NCBI GenBank assembly: GCA_030077755.1
Contig: JAQJZZ010000004.1
Coordinates: forward strand, 868,001 to 932,000
Reading direction: 5' to 3'
DNA: 64,000 bases
Source: Filosporella fistucella
Lineage: Eukaryota > Ascomycota > Leotiomycetes > Helotiales
Positions 22,907 to 35,773 of this stretch are shown here, in pieces (position 1 is the stretch's first letter; each line of letters starts with the position of its first letter). The notes beneath the pieces are model-generated. The model was given only the letters and a program-made list of their open reading frames with translations. It had not been told where the DNA came from and did no database searches. The translations under genes and the position numbers were made by a program.

Positions 22907-24532
22907 TCATTCCCTGCTTGCTTCCTTCTCAGCAATATGGTGTTCGATCTTTATTTTCCAGGACGGAAATTTATTCGGAGCAAACTCAGGCATTCGCCAC
23001 ACTGCTTGCAATACCGGTCCATTGGTGCACTGCCTGACAATTCTCAATCGTGCCTTGAGTATATCAAGGACTATAGCGAGGGTCTCTTCGTCGAAGTCCA
23101 CAGCGGCTTGCTCCATTTCATCCAAAAGACTTAAAATACCGCGATAGTCGTCGTAGCGGAATTGATATATGCGGAGAAGTTCATTATAGAATTGAGTTGT
23201 AGCCCCCAGCACATGTGATATCACGCCCAATGACTTGATCTTTGGCAAGAGAGAGAGCGTAAATGGAGACTGCCTGGAAAAGGATCGATCAAACAGACGA
23301 AGGGCTAGAAGGAGATATGATGGATACAAAGGCCCGTAGAGTGCAAGGTCTGAAATTTGCTGAACAGATTCCTTATCACCAGCGTTTACATGCTGTCCAT
23401 CGGCCTTCTCCAAATCGACTGCTGACTGTGCGGCGTTTTTGTTCTTCGAATTTTTGGCCTTGGACTTCTTCCCATTCTTCGTTGCTGTGGGGTGTGTCGA
23501 CGATGGCGGAGCCATAGTAAGATCTAGTTGCAAGTGCTCGTGATCTGACGATGTTTCCGCTTTTGTTTGAGACGACGGATCCTCAAGACCCATTTTAGAA
23601 ATAAGTGAGAAAACTTCGGTCTCCAAAACATTCCATAGGTTGAAATCTGTATCGGCATCCTTCATTCGCTTTTCTACCCGGGCCCTCTCTTCTTCTCTTT
23701 TTCTTTCGAGTTCTTCAAATTGCGGCCATAGATTATCTTTCTGAGATCTTGTCGCTATGTTTAGATCAGTCTCACTCCCGATCGTCTGGGTAGTTCCTGC
23801 TGCTGACGGTTCGACTCGCTCTAAGTCTGGAGATGCGGGTATCCGCTCCACAGCCATTCCTATGATGCTCTCAAGTTGGTTCTGTGCCTTTCGACGGTTT
23901 GAGAAGGTTATCGCAGATGGGGATTCAAGATCAAGATCAGATGCGTCGAGCCCGGTTGCTTGCAATCTGGATCGTAGCCTGTTCTGGACGTCCGTAAAGA
24001 TTCTCTGGAACGCAGCCTTTTCAGACGTTGTGATAGTAGATTTCCGATTGCCGTAAGTAATGGAGAAATCTTCCATCTCTTTTGTGTCTGGCATCGCTAA
24101 ATCATCGAATTCCTCGTCGAGTTGAGCTTTTTCGGGCAAAGATATCTGGCCATCATACCAGTCTTCCGTCTCTTCCGATTCCACGTCTTCAATTTGTTTC
24201 GATGTATATTTGGTTTCTCCTCCATCCAATCGCTGAGATCCATCCTCAAGGAGTGACGACCACAGAGTTTTCGGTCCTCTGAGATCCTCGACTATTGAGC
24301 TCTTGGAAGCTGGGGAAGAGGTGCCTGTGGATTTCCCAAGTCTCGTTCCAGATTCAATCTCTTCTGATAGATTATTTCTCAGGGCATAGGGATCTGGGCC
24401 TCGCGGTCTGTCAGTGTAACATCTGCGACTGACTCCACCATTACAACGTGCTCCTCGAATTAATCTTGGTCGTACCCAGCTGTAATTTGATAACGTCCGT
24501 GTTTGGTAGAGAAATGGTGTTAATGTCGACAT
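22907..24532 (-). CDS. Mtf2-like mitochondrial protein
   Basis: A 541-aa single-exon protein with ATG at 24532. The first 40 residues are rich in Arg, Ser, Thr and Tyr and lack acids (…RTLSNYSWVRPRLIRG…RRCY), typical of a mitochondrial presequence. The C-terminal part matches the Mtf2 C-terminal domain: FNLWNVLETEVFSLI near 300, then YGPLYPSYLLLALRLFDRSF at about 415-435 and a YNELLRIYQFRYDDYRGILSLL stretch. Yeast Mtf2 (Nam1) couples mitochondrial transcription to RNA processing and translation. A Lys/Asn-rich spacer (KKSKAKNSKNKN) lies between the two conserved parts. Transcribed divergently from the cmr1 gene. Confidence 0.82.
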   Translation of the reverse strand: MSTLTPFLYQTRTLSNYSWVRPRLIRGARCNGGVSRRCYTDRPRGPDPYALRNNLSEEIESGTRLGKSTGTSSPASKSSIVEDLRGPKTLWSSLLEDGSQRLDGGETKYTSKQIEDVESEETEDWYDGQISLPEKAQLDEEFDDLAMPDTKEMEDFSITYGNRKSTITTSEKAAFQRIFTDVQNRLRSRLQATGLDASDLDLESPSAITFSNRRKAQNQLESIIGMAVERIPASPDLERVEPSAAGTTQTIGSETDLNIATRSQKDNLWPQFEELERKREEERARVEKRMKDADTDFNLWNVLETEVFSLISKMGLEDPSSQTKAETSSDHEHLQLDLTMAPPSSTHPTATKNGKKSKAKNSKNKNAAQSAVDLEKADGQHVNAGDKESVQQISDLALYGPLYPSYLLLALRLFDRSFSRQSPFTLSLLPKIKSLGVISHVLGATTQFYNELLRIYQFRYDDYRGILSLLDEMEQAAVDFDEETLAIVLDILKARLRIVRQCTNGPVLQAVWRMPEFAPNKFPSWKIKIEHHIAEKEASRE

Positions 24533-25444
24533 TGTGAGGTATTCATGGCCACTCGGAGTAGTTTATTGCATTCTGCAAATCGTGTATAACAGATCCAACC
24601 GCATAAAGTCTTGACAGCGAGGAGGATACTTTGTAGGGGCAGAGAGGATTGTTCTATCTATTCAGTAACTCGCGCCTCAGGAAAAAAGAAGGGAACGCGC
24701 CCAGGCGACTCAACTTGGATCACGTGTAGCCCACAGAGGCACCAGGTCACCCCTGGCAGTTAGCAGCACAGCTGATGCCAAAGGCGTGAAAGCAACATCG
24801 ATTTTCAACCTTAGCTAGGCACGAGTCAACGTCACAGCGGGCTGTATGTAGGTTTACTGAAACAGTACTCGAAGTGGTTTTCGAAATCTGAGGGTAAACA
24901 TAACTCCAGAGGGAGAGACTTCCAGCCCTTCGCTCAATTGTTCCCAGCGCCTAGTTGGTGGAGCCCAGCACACATCACTTTCACAGCTCAGACGAGGAAG
25001 GGGCGATTAGATCTCTAGATGTGACTCTAAAATTGTGTTCGCATGGCTGTCATCGGTGCAGTAATACATTGCATCTCCTTGAGCAGAAGTTTGAAACACC
25101 GCCATGGGAAATTGGGTACGCCGAATGATAGATGAATAAACACTGCCTAAATAAACATCCTATGGCTACTCAACGTTTCGGCTGCACTCATGTCGCCTTC
25201 ACAACAGGTATCAAGGATGTATTGTTGCCTATCTCCCTATCCAAAAATATGTTGGTTCAGGGTTGGAACATATGGCTGGTCATGTGAGGGCGTTAGGCAT
25301 CTGTCACGAAACACGGTCTCGATCATCCTCGACGCGCCTTTTCGTGTAAATTGAAATGACCTCACGATTTATTGTATCAATCAACACTCACTTGACAACC
25401 ACAACCATTTCACGGGTGATCCTTCCAGCAACAAATCATTCAAT
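24533..25444. promoter_or_regulatory. Divergent promoter region between Mtf2-like gene and cmr1
   Basis: About 0.9 kb shared by two divergent genes. Visible candidate sites are two ACGCG cores (24695-24699 and 25332-25336), as bound by MBF-type cell-cycle regulators in yeasts, and a CACGTG E-box at 24721-24726. No coding evidence inside. Function of these sites is inferred only. Confidence 0.45.
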
Positions 25445-27052
25445 ATGGCTCCAGTAAAGAAGGAAAACATCGAAATGAGCGCATTTGAGCGCAAGCGTTT
25501 GGAGAACATTGCCGCTAATCAGGCAATCTTGAATGACATGAGCAAGACTGCAGCAAGTATTATGCCCAAGCCTGCTGGCAGACCTAAATCTACAAGCACG
25601 AAGAAGAAAGCTGCACCTGTCAAAAGAGAAGCACCGCGTCCTACGCGCACGAGCTCGCGGCTTGCTGGAGTAGAAGCGGACAGCGAGACTGCAAAGCGGA
25701 AAGCTGAGGTGGAATACGAATTCGCCCAGATACAAGCTAAAGCTAAGAAACAAAGGATATCCGGGGATCTCAAATTCGAAGATATAGTAGTAGATGGGAA
25801 GAAATTTAGTAAAGACGATGGATTTCTATCAGGCATTATGAGGGGGGCACAGCCCTATGTTCACACCTTTACTGAGGACGATATAAAGGAGACCACAGAT
25901 GAGGGCCTGAAAGCTTTGAGGGAGAAAATGAGTGGGTTGGAGTTATATGAAGGATACGAACCTAATCGTAGGTATCCTTATTGTTGAAGAAACGAACGCT
26001 AATCACCCGCAGAGATTAAGATCACTCCGGAACGAGTTTACTCTCTTGGTTTTCATCCTTCACCAGAGAAACCCTTGGTATTTGCTGGGGACAAAATGGG
26101 AAACATGGGAATCTTCGATGCTTCCCAGACAGGGTCAGAAGTAAAAGCGGAAGACAATGGGGACGATGATGAGGATGCTGAGACTCCGGAGCCAGCGATC
26201 ACCGCTCTGAAGCTGCACTCGAGAACCATCACATCATTTGTGTTCCCTGCGGATGGCAATCATTGTTATTCAGGCTCATACGATTCGTCAATTCGCAAAT
26301 TCGACCTACAAAAAGGAGTCGCCGTGGAGGTGTGGGCCCCTTCATCTCTGGACGAAGATCTACCAATATCCTGCATCGCCATCCCTCCAACAGATCCCAA
26401 TATGTTATACTTTTCTACATTGGAAGGGTCATTTGGGAGACATGACATGCGGACAGCTTCAGATACTGCCGAGCTATTCCAGCTTACAGACAAGAAAATA
26501 GGAGGCTTTTCAATGCATCCGCTCCATTCGCATTTATTCGCAACTGCTTCTTTAGACCGAATGTTGAAAATCTGGGACTTGCGGAATATCAAGGGAAAAG
26601 GAGATTCCAAAGTCCCAGCCCTGATGGGCGAACATGAGTCAAGGCTATCTGTTTCCCATGCCTCATTTTCTGCAGGAGGCCATGTTGCTACAGCATCCTA
26701 TGATGATACAATCAAGATACATTCCTTTCCCTCTGCCGGAATGTTCAAAAAAGGCCATGACATTACAGAGAAGGAGATGAAGCCAACCTCCATTATCAAA
26801 CACAACAACCAGACCGGTCGATGGGTCACAATATTGAAGCCACAGTGGCAAGAGAGACCTGAAGATGGCATCCAAAAATTCGTCATTGGAAATATGAATA
26901 GATTTGTTGATGTTTTCAGCTCGGATGGCGAACAGCTCGCACAGCTGAGTGGTGATGGCATAACTGCTGTACCTGCAGTAGCACATTTCCACCCCTCAAA
27001 GGATTGGGTTGCAGCCGGAACTGCGAGTGGTAAGCTCTGTCTTTGGATGTGA
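25445..27052 (+). CDS. cmr1: DNA damage-binding protein CMR1 (WD repeat, WDR76 family)
   Basis: Two exons, 25445-25967 and 26013-27052, split by a 45-nt intron (GTAGGT...CGCAG); 520 aa. The N-terminal MSAFERKRLENIAANQAIL segment is the conserved start of CMR1/WDR76, preceded by a short Lys-rich leader. It is followed by a basic, disordered part (GRPKSTSTKKK) and then a seven-bladed WD40 propeller, with visible repeats such as SGSYDSSIRKFDL, ATASLDRMLKIWDL and ATASYDDTIKIHSF, ending in AGTASGKLCLWM. Yeast Cmr1 binds DNA, prefers UV-damaged DNA and gathers in intranuclear quality-control foci under replication stress. All repeats look intact. Divergent neighbour is the Mtf2-like gene. Confidence 0.94.
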
Positions 27053-27884
27053 ATAGTATTGTTCTCCGATTCTATAATGTATGTACTTGTATCGTAGACT
27101 TCCGAGGCGTGTAGTGGCGTAGCTGTGTCACTTTGCCATAAGTGGCTGGCGGCAGAACGAGGGTTCTTTTGACTATCCCATAAACTCAGCCCCGTGGTTC
27201 ATCATGTTTCGGGTCGCCCGGATTTTCGGAGCCTTCATCTCAGCATGATTGTGACTGAAGTACGTCATCTAAACGGTTTAATGATTGATTTTCGGCTCAT
27301 TAGCATAAATTTAACTTGAGTTCACATGTTGACAGCCCATCATCGGCTTCCTGCTCCTAGTATAACGAGGGTTCTGGCCATCTACAATAATATGGCATGA
27401 CAGGCTGACAGCGCGGGACCGACCGTGAACCCCTATGACAATGATGGATCCTCAGTGGGAACAAGGCCGAAGACGGCTGGCTCAATGGAAACCTTATTGT
27501 TGGCGCTCTCGCTCTGCCTTGTGCCTAGCATGGGGGCTCAGTGCCAATTTTTCGTAACTGATGGCCGCTCAACAGACTTCACTTGATAACCTCAAACAGT
27601 TACCACGGCCAAAAACCCACAAGTCACCGACCAACAGCGTGCTCAATTTTGTGCTACAATGTCTTTCTTTACGCTTCACTTTATCTTGTGATCAAACTGC
27701 CCGTTTTGTTGTTTACATGTGATCGTTGTTGGCTCATCCGTGTCGGTTACGCCAAAGCTTCTCCGTACGCCGCTTATCGATAGCCAGAAGTAAACTGACG
27801 ACCTGACGCGAGCTTCACTTCTCTCTCAACTCCAAGCATTTCGGGTACCTGCCTGTGTGCTGCAAGAGTCACAACAAATCCGCC
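27053..27884. promoter_or_regulatory. cmr1 3' flank and ATG26 upstream region
   Basis: About 0.83 kb with no supported gene. Left part should hold the cmr1 terminator, right part the ATG26 promoter and 5' UTR. The frame upstream of the ATG26 start is open but begins with a non-ATG codon. Confidence 0.45.
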
Positions 27885-30800
27885 ATGGCGCCCGAGGAAG
27901 ATCTCAAGAAGCGTGTGGCGCGCAAGCTGACAAAGAGAAGAAAGGATGGCCACCAGGCAACGATGGAGCTCCCAGAGCGATTCAAGGATGGCGAGGACGC
28001 GGACGATGATTGTACAGCTCTGCATGGACCGAATGCCTATCTGAATCAGTCTGTCTTTGGCATGATTGCTGCAGCTGGCTCGCAAGTCGACTTCAATGCT
28101 AGATTCGATGGCCAGTCCAGCGACGAGGAGGATGACCCGAGGGAATCTTCAACACAAAGCTCTGATTTACAGGTAGACAAGACGCGGAAGGGGAAAAATC
28201 CAGCTCAGCCAGAGAAAAACCACCGACGGAAATTTTCAGAGAGCAGACTTTTGCGATCAATATCAGGCCTCGGATCAAGGTCCAAATCCAAGCCTTCGAA
28301 ACTATCAGGACCGCCTTCAGCCGAGTCAACATTCGAAGCTACCAAGCCCGCAATACAGGTTGACAAGACACATTCTCGCGATGCGCCAGTCATGAGTCGG
28401 ATGCTTGAAGCCAGGGCTGAGCTCTCGATGCGGCCGAGTTTCGACATACCACGAACTGGAGAACCAGCGGGGATGGACGATAATGGGGAGAACACACCTA
28501 ATAGCAGTCTTGCACTGCGGCTCAAGGAGATATTCCAGTTTGAAAGGTCCGAAGATGTCATAGAGGGTAGGGTTCTCAAATCTTACATTCCACAAGATGC
28601 TGATCAAAAGTAGAATACCCATGCTGGCTATTGAAGAGTGTCTTGCTTCAAGGGTACTTATACGTTACAACTAAGCACATTTGCTTCTATGCATACTTAC
28701 CCAAGAAATCTGTAAGTTACGCGTGCTGCAATCGTAGGCTGGTCTAACTGTGTCTCAGAATGAGGTAGTCAAATCTGGATATTTATCGAAATCAGGGCGA
28801 CGAAACCCAAAATTCAACAGATATTGGTTTCGCCTCAAGGGCGATGTACTTTCATATTATTCAGACCCTTCGGACCTCTACTTCCCAAGCGGCAACATCG
28901 ATCTTCGATATGGCATATCCGCAAGCGTGGCAGACAAAGACAAAGGAAAAGATGCAACGCATTTCTCAGTTGTCACACATCAAAGGAGGTTTAATTTCAA
29001 AGCTGATAGCGTACCGAGTGCAAAAGAATGGGTGAAAGCCTTGCAGAAAATCATTTTCCGGTCTCATAATGAGGGAGATAGTGTAAAAATATCGTTACCC
29101 ATAGAAAACATTATCGACATCGAGGACAGCCAAATAGTGGATTTTGCAGATACTTGCAAAATTCGAGTAATCGACAATGATGAGACTTACGCAATCGATG
29201 AGGTACGTTTGTCTACCAATAGATTATTCTTAAGCTAATATTTTGCTTCAGTACTTTTTCTCATTCTTTAGCTTTGGCAAGGAGGCTTTGAATGTGCTTC
29301 GAATTCTTGTTGAAGATACTACAGCTCGACAGATCCCAGAAGATATGCTGGTTCCACCCACCCCAATCGATGGTAAAGAAAGCCCAAGAGGTATAGTTGC
29401 CGGAGGTTCTGTTAAAAGAAGTTCGTCACATATCCAGAGGGATTCTCAACGTGAGAATCGTCAATTACCTCCGCCGATTCGAACTACCACTCCTCTTTTG
29501 GAGGAAAGCGTCAGAGCAACCCTATCACCTATTGGTGGTATAAATGCACAGAGCCCTCGTGCTAGTACAGATATTAGTCGAGCCAGCTCTGATGCATATA
29601 GGCGGAGTATGGACCTGAAGAATTTTGGGAGGCGGAGTGTTGATTTGAGTAGATTGAATATGGATGGAACTGGAAGGCGCAGCATGAGCGCAAGTCGAAG
29701 AAGCTCCAGTCGAAATCGCCTGGACGAAGAGCCTAGAGAATCTAAACAAGGATCATCTGATTCGTATGTGCATTCTTTGGAAGATCCTGGGTCGTCAGGG
29801 GCACTGCAATCTACGAGCGATGGGACTCAAGCATCTGCCAGTCAAATATTAAGAGGGTCAGACGTTTTCTTATCCCCAACTATTCAGCGTTCGTCATCTG
29901 CCTCACGCCAGCGAGACCCCGATTCGGCTTTGAGTAACGATGATTCACGCTCCGACTCACCTGGCCGTAACACTATTAATTTAGGCAGCCAGAAGCCAAA
30001 ACATCCTGCAACAACAGGCTCGGTCGAAGGATCGAACTCGGGTCAGGTTGAACCTTCGGCTTCTGCGCCAACTCTACAGACCCTTGTCAAAGCTGGTGCA
30101 TACCCACTTCAAAGAGCTGCGGGGTTTGCAGGCTATCTCAATAAGCATTCGAAGCGCATGAGCAATCTTCTAGCCACGGAATCTATGGGATACGTCGAGA
30201 AAGTATCTGGTATGTGGAAAGGCGGAAAGAAGCATTACGACGAACCCCAAGGCCTGACTCCATACGACGATATGTACGATGAGGTGGATGATGAACAGAT
30301 CACCGGATCTGGAGACCGATTCCGAGACCATTTCGCTTTACCAGCAACTGAAAAGCTTCAAGCCGCATATTTTGGATTTCTTCACCGCGTGCTTCCTTTA
30401 TACGGCAAGATATACATCAGCGACAGATCCTTCTGCTTTAGGAGTCTTCTTCCTGGAACGCGTACGAAACTCATCCTCCCTCTCAAAGATATTGAAAACG
30501 TGGAGAAGGAGAAGGGGTTCAGATTCGGATATTCTGGGCTAGTGATCGTGATTAAAGGTCACGAAGAATTGTTTTTCGAATTCCCACAGCCAGATACCAG
30601 AGATGATTGCGCCATCACGCTTTTACAGAATTTAGAGACGATGAGATACCTCAAGGAATCTGGTCTGTTGACAATGGAAGAAAAAGAAAGCGCCGAAAAC
30701 GCCAGCGCAGAACATAAGGCCCTACAGCAGGCTAGGTATGAAGGTCACTCTGAACATAATGTAAAAATGCCAAAGTCAACTGAGGAGGTTAGGACTGAGG

Positions 30801-32418
30801 GACCTCCAATCCTGTTCGATGATCCTCGAGCTTCGATATTGAATTTCAAACCCACGGAGTCACTTCGTATCACCTGTTTGACTATTGGTTCGCGTGGTGA
30901 CGTTCAACCCTATATTGCTCTTTGCAAAGGCTTGATTGCCGAAGGGCACCGGCCCAGGATAGCCACACATCGGGAGTTCCAGGAATGGGTGGAAAGTCAT
31001 GGGATAGAATTTCGTCCGGTAGAAGGAGATCCAGCTGAACTTATGAGAATTTGTGTCGAAAATGGTATGTTCACATACTCATTCCTGAAGGAAGCCTCCT
31101 CAAAGTTTCGTGGGTGGATCGATGAACTCCTTACATCTGCTTGGGAAGCATGTCAAGGCTCTGATCTTCTCATCGAAAGTCCCAGCGCAATGGGCGGCAT
31201 ACATATCGCAGAAGCTCTACAAATCCCTTACTTTCGAGCCTTTTCAATGCCGTGGACCAGGACTCGAGCCTATCCACACGCTTTTGCAGTCCCGGATCAC
31301 AAAATGGGTGGTGCGTACAATTATATAACTTACGTCATGTTCGACAACGTCTTCTGGAAAGCTATTGCTGGTCAAGTCAACAGATGGAGACGGAAGGAGC
31401 TCGGCCTGCAGTCCACGAACCTTGAGAAGATGCAGCCCAACAAAGTCCCATTTCTTTACAACTTCAGTCCGTCAGTCGTTGTTCCGCCATTAGATTACAG
31501 TGACTGGATTCGTGTCACTGGTTACTGGTTCCTAGACGAAGGTTTTGAATGGACACCTTCAAAGGAATTGACTGACTTTATCAAACGAGCTCGTGATGAC
31601 GGGAAGAAGTTGGTCTATGTCGGATTCGGTTCTATCGTTGTGAATGACTCTGCAGAGATGACTCGCACAATTGTCAAATCAGTCCAAAAGGCAGATGTCA
31701 GATGCATCCTATCAAAGGGGTGGTCAGATCGTCTTGATAAGAAAGACGCCGGTGCCGTTGAAGAGCCCCTGCCTGATGATATCTTGCTCATAAAATCTGC
31801 ACCTCACGATTGGTTGTTTAGACAAATCGACGCTGCTGCTCATCATGGTGGCTCAGGAACAACTGGTGCCAGTCTTCGAGCTGGTATTCCAACTATTATT
31901 AAACCATTTTTCGGAGACCAGTATTTCTTCGGGAACAGAGTGGATGACTTGGGTGTCGGTATCTTCCTTAGGAAGCTAAATGTGAGCTCGTTTTCGAGGG
32001 CATTATGGGAAGCTTGCAATAGCCAAAGAATGATCGTCAAAGCCAAGGTCTTGGGTGAGACGATTAGAAAGGTGAATATCCGCCATCTTCCCTTTGCTCA
32101 TATACTAACATGCACCAGGAAAACGGCGTTGACACAGCTATCCAATCAATTTATCGTGATCTTGAGTACGCTAAGTCTCTTATCAAACGTCATGACGGTA
32201 AAGTCGTCGACGACCCTCTCGAAGACACGGAAGAGAGCTGGACATTCATAGGCGACGAAAACGACCCTGAGCTTGTAAAGCGTATCCATGATTGGGAAAC
32301 GATGGCTCAGAGCGGCACGCTCGCTCGAAGTGGGATGACGGGGAGTGGAAGCGATTCTGTCATGGGTAGTGGGATTAAGGCACCCGGTACGAATGTTATG
32401 GCGAAAGATCATACTTAG
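27885..32418 (+). CDS. atg26: Sterol 3-beta-glucosyltransferase ATG26 (UGT51)
   Basis: Transfers glucose from UDP-glucose to membrane sterols; in some yeasts and plant pathogens it is needed for pexophagy. Five exons: 27885-28566, 28614-28711, 28759-29202, 29252-32071, 32119-32418, with introns of 47-49 nt; 1447 aa. The start is the first ATG before the conserved [20 protein letters not shown]. Order of domains: first GRAM (about 210-260, split by intron 1), PH domain (261-360, from [13 protein letters not shown]), a long Ser-rich linker, second GRAM (about 766-870), and the glycosyltransferase from [15 protein letters not shown] (about 947) to the donor-site signature [16 protein letters not shown] (about 1268-1285). 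The last exon holds a [11 protein letters not shown] helix and an EESWTFIGD motif typical of the family. No damage seen; among the longer family members because of the linker (about 400-760). Confidence 0.96.
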
Positions 32419-33215
32419 AGGTTTATAAGTGTAATGATGGAGTGGCTCAGGGTGTTGTGGCCCTTTCCTTTTATTCTCTCTGCCTGTTTCTTTTGATGCT
32501 AGGGTATGCACGGTGTTTCGGTTTGGACGGATCAAGACTGTCCTGGGATTTGCATGAGCGAGAACTACAGCGAGAGCGAGATGATGGTTATGTATAGCGA
32601 GCGGAAAGTGAGATATTACCTACTTACTTACCTATAATTTGTATTCTCTGGAGAATCCGGGTTGGACATTGGGAGAGATGGCATGAACGAGATCTTTCTT
32701 TTCTTGGGGACATAGGGACATGGGATAGGCACTTCGGTAATGATTGATGGATGATGGATGGGATGGAGAGGGTCGATAGACTTGCGCGATGCATGGACTT
32801 GATATAGAGATGAATGAATACCTTAATTCCTCATCATCATAGACGCCGATAAATCACCACTACATTCGCTACCTAAGGGAGAGACATTCGATAGAAGTTA
32901 CCGACTTCAATTCGAATTTCAATCTCTATGATTTTCGGCGTCCATGTACAGTCAGTATTCGGTACCACTTGTATATCACGTAGGGAGAAAGGCATTAGAC
33001 CAGATCATTGCGGAATCAACCCAGGGTATTTGGTATTTCTGCTAAACACATGAAAGTGCAATAAATGCTGACAAATCCAGCTGCACTGTGTAATTGAAAG
33101 CGCTCACCAGGCTCAGCTCCAAAAGCTAGCTACCACCTATCCGCACCACCAAAATCGCGACCAGAAACGCCATCATAAATCGTCAAATAATGAAAGCGAG
33201 AAGTGAAAGAATTAC
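32419..33215. other. Convergent intergenic region between ATG26 and VID27
   Basis: About 0.8 kb between two converging genes, so mainly 3' UTRs. A short GATGGATG microsatellite lies near 32743-32770. No gene seen. Confidence 0.5.
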
Positions 33216-35773
33216 TCAGTAAGGAGAGTTAACCACATCGTCTTTGCCCAGCTTGTATCTGGCACTCTCTCTGTTACCAATTCTCCCCGTGTCGCTTCTC
33301 CTGCCCCCCAAACTTCCACCGCCAATTCGAACGGGCGTCATAATACTCTCTCTTGTTGGTTTCTTGAAAGATTGTTTGGCAACCATATTAACCTCATTTG
33401 GCAAGGCAACAATAACATTCTTGTCGCTACCGTATTTGAAATTGTCCGCCTTCACTTCCTCGGCATACCGCTTGATGGTATACGGATCTTTGTTGCCTCT
33501 CAAGACCTTCTTCATGTTCCAGGTCACGATGAAAGGACCGGTTGCCGTAATTATCGAGGTCTCAGTGAGGCCTTCTCCAGTATTGAAACGTGCCGGCGTA
33601 AATGACAATGGTGCACCAGTCTCATGTTGGAATTGTGCAACGTGAGACGGAGTGAGACCTAAACGACGAGGCTGGGGCTTTGAATCTTTTCCAAATGATT
33701 TTTCGAACCCGAGCTTGCCTTCATTTTTGCCTTCTTTCTGCAAGGCATCGATAAGGAGAAGGTAAGTTCGACAAGTAGCAAGGACCCAACGACCATCAGC
33801 ACTGACATCAAGACCAATAATAGGATCACCAAGTGCTGGGATGTGTGTCTTTGCGTTGATTCCAAGACGGTCAAACATACGAATGTCACCCTTATTGCTG
33901 GCAACTGCAATGTATCCTTTATCGGTTGTGGATGCAGCGGAGAAGTCATTTTTCGAGACATATTGCTTAAGCTCGGACTCAACGAGTTTGTTACCAGCCA
34001 GACGAGGATCAATTCGATAAAGGGCATTTCGGGACAGACCGAGGAATGTCTGCTCCCCGGTCATCTGAGCGAATTTGCTTTCTGGGGCGAAAGTATTAAC
34101 GGGGATGTCGTTATGGACTTTCCATTCATCCACAATCTTCCCATATTCCAAATCCATACGGTAAAGGGAATTCGGATTCGCTTCATTCTGTAAGATCATG
34201 TTGGTATCTTCAGCGTGTAACATGACCTTCTTGGGGCTGAAAAGCTTTCCTCCTGGTGTTTCAACCTTGGAGATGTTGGTCGAGAATTCGAGATTGTTGT
34301 TGGGCGTATGCTTGAACACTCCAATCTTGGAGCCTCGAACAACGAAGGACCGATCATGTTTGTATCCGACCGCCAGCTGGGAGTTGACATTTCCGTCATC
34401 ATCTCTGGTCACGACATCATCTTCCTCTTCATCGCTATCGTAGTGCTCGCTCTTCTGACCGTCATCTTCTGGCTCCTCGATCACCTCCTCTTCCTCCTCC
34501 TCTTCCTCTCCTTCCTCGGGAGCATCGTACATTGCGAGATCTTGGAATGCCTCGAGAACATAGTCGCGATCCTCTGCCTTACTCTTATTCCATTTTATCT
34601 CATTCAACTGTTCCCACAATGCTTGCATTAAGCCCTCTTGAAACCGGGTCTCGATCTCTTGGTCTTTGAAACGCAGCAACCAAGAGTATGCATCGCCAGT
34701 GGGAGCGTATGCATTAAATATGAAAGAGAGGTATTCGAAATTGAAGACTGGGTTGATATCTGCGATAACTTCCTGACCTAGCCAATCTCTCTTATCACTA
34801 GAAATTTGCAACCAGTATTGCCAGTTACCTACTTCTGTAACGGTGGCTTGTACTCTAGGATCCTGGAGGATGAACGCGCCCGATTGAAAGTCGAAAAGAT
34901 GAAGTTCCGCATATTCCTGTGCCAGAACCGACCGAGCTTCAGGATGCTCTGCAACGGGCGGGGCTTCAGTAGGCAACTCCTCTCGAACAACAGGTTTGTG
35001 TGATGACTTTGAGGGAGTGCTGTCTCTCTTCACAGCTGAGTTAGCCGTGCTCCTGGAGGTGGGGGGAGCCATGGCGGTCGTTACAGGCGATAGGGTTACT
35101 GGACTATGTGTAGGACTCGCTCTTGGTATCGGCTGTTCGTTGTCAAATAAGAACTGTGCGAGGTCTTGTTCAGTTGCAGTAGTGTGGTTTTTCCGGTGCT
35201 TTCGCTCGTATTGGCAATTGACTGCAGTTATCTCGAATTGTTCAACTTGGGCAGAGCTTATCGAATTGTCGCAAACGAATTCGTAAACGTCTCCCACATC
35301 ACCACTCAGATCCCTCCAAGCCAGAACCTTCTCTCCACCGTCTCGAATCTCTGACCTGAAGTGTAAGGTTTCGTCGAGCAAGAAGGTTTTCTCGTCTCGC
35401 TCAGCAGATAATGCAGCAATGTCTGGGTCTTCAGCGTCCTCGTCGTCCAATAACTCCTCCTCACCCTCTTCGTAGGCACGCTGTATCACAAGTTGGTATT
35501 GGAAGTCTTGGTTCGTTTTTCGAATTCTTGCTGCTGCGTCTTTGAAAATGAGCTCGGAGTAGCCCTTAGGTGACAATGGTCGGACGAGATAGAGTTGACC
35601 CTGAGGTAATTCGATTAGACTTTCTTTCGAGGTGTCGCCGAATATCAACTTTCCCACTATAGAGAGTTAGCAGGTCGTAACCGGAGGTAGGCTCCAGCAG
35701 CCCTTGCGCTTTTGAGACAGCATTGTTGTGTAAACAAACGTATAGAAAACTTACCATTTCTAAGGACAAACAT
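33216..35773 (-). CDS. vid27: VID27 cytoplasmic protein
   Basis: Two exons: a 19-nt first exon 35773-35755 (MFVLRN plus one base) and 35656-33216, with a 98-nt intron; 819 aa. The joined start MFVLRNVGKLIFGD is the conserved VID27 N-terminus, which justifies the micro-exon. The N-terminal half contains a PH-like region and a central one (WQYWLQISSDKRDWLGQEV). A strongly acidic linker (runs of Glu near 395-415) precedes the C-terminal beta-propeller-like VID27 domain (about 440-790; KHDRSFVVRGSKIGVFKHT, LQNEANPNSLYRMDLEYGKIVDEWKV). In yeast VID27 was found in a screen on vacuole import and degradation of fructose-1,6-bisphosphatase; its biochemical role is unclear. The second gene in the window with a start codon on a tiny first exon. 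Confidence 0.95.

Noticed and set aside
27855..27884. Upstream extension of ATG26
   Set aside because: The frame starts with a GTG, not ATG; the ATG at 27885 precedes the conserved N-terminus.
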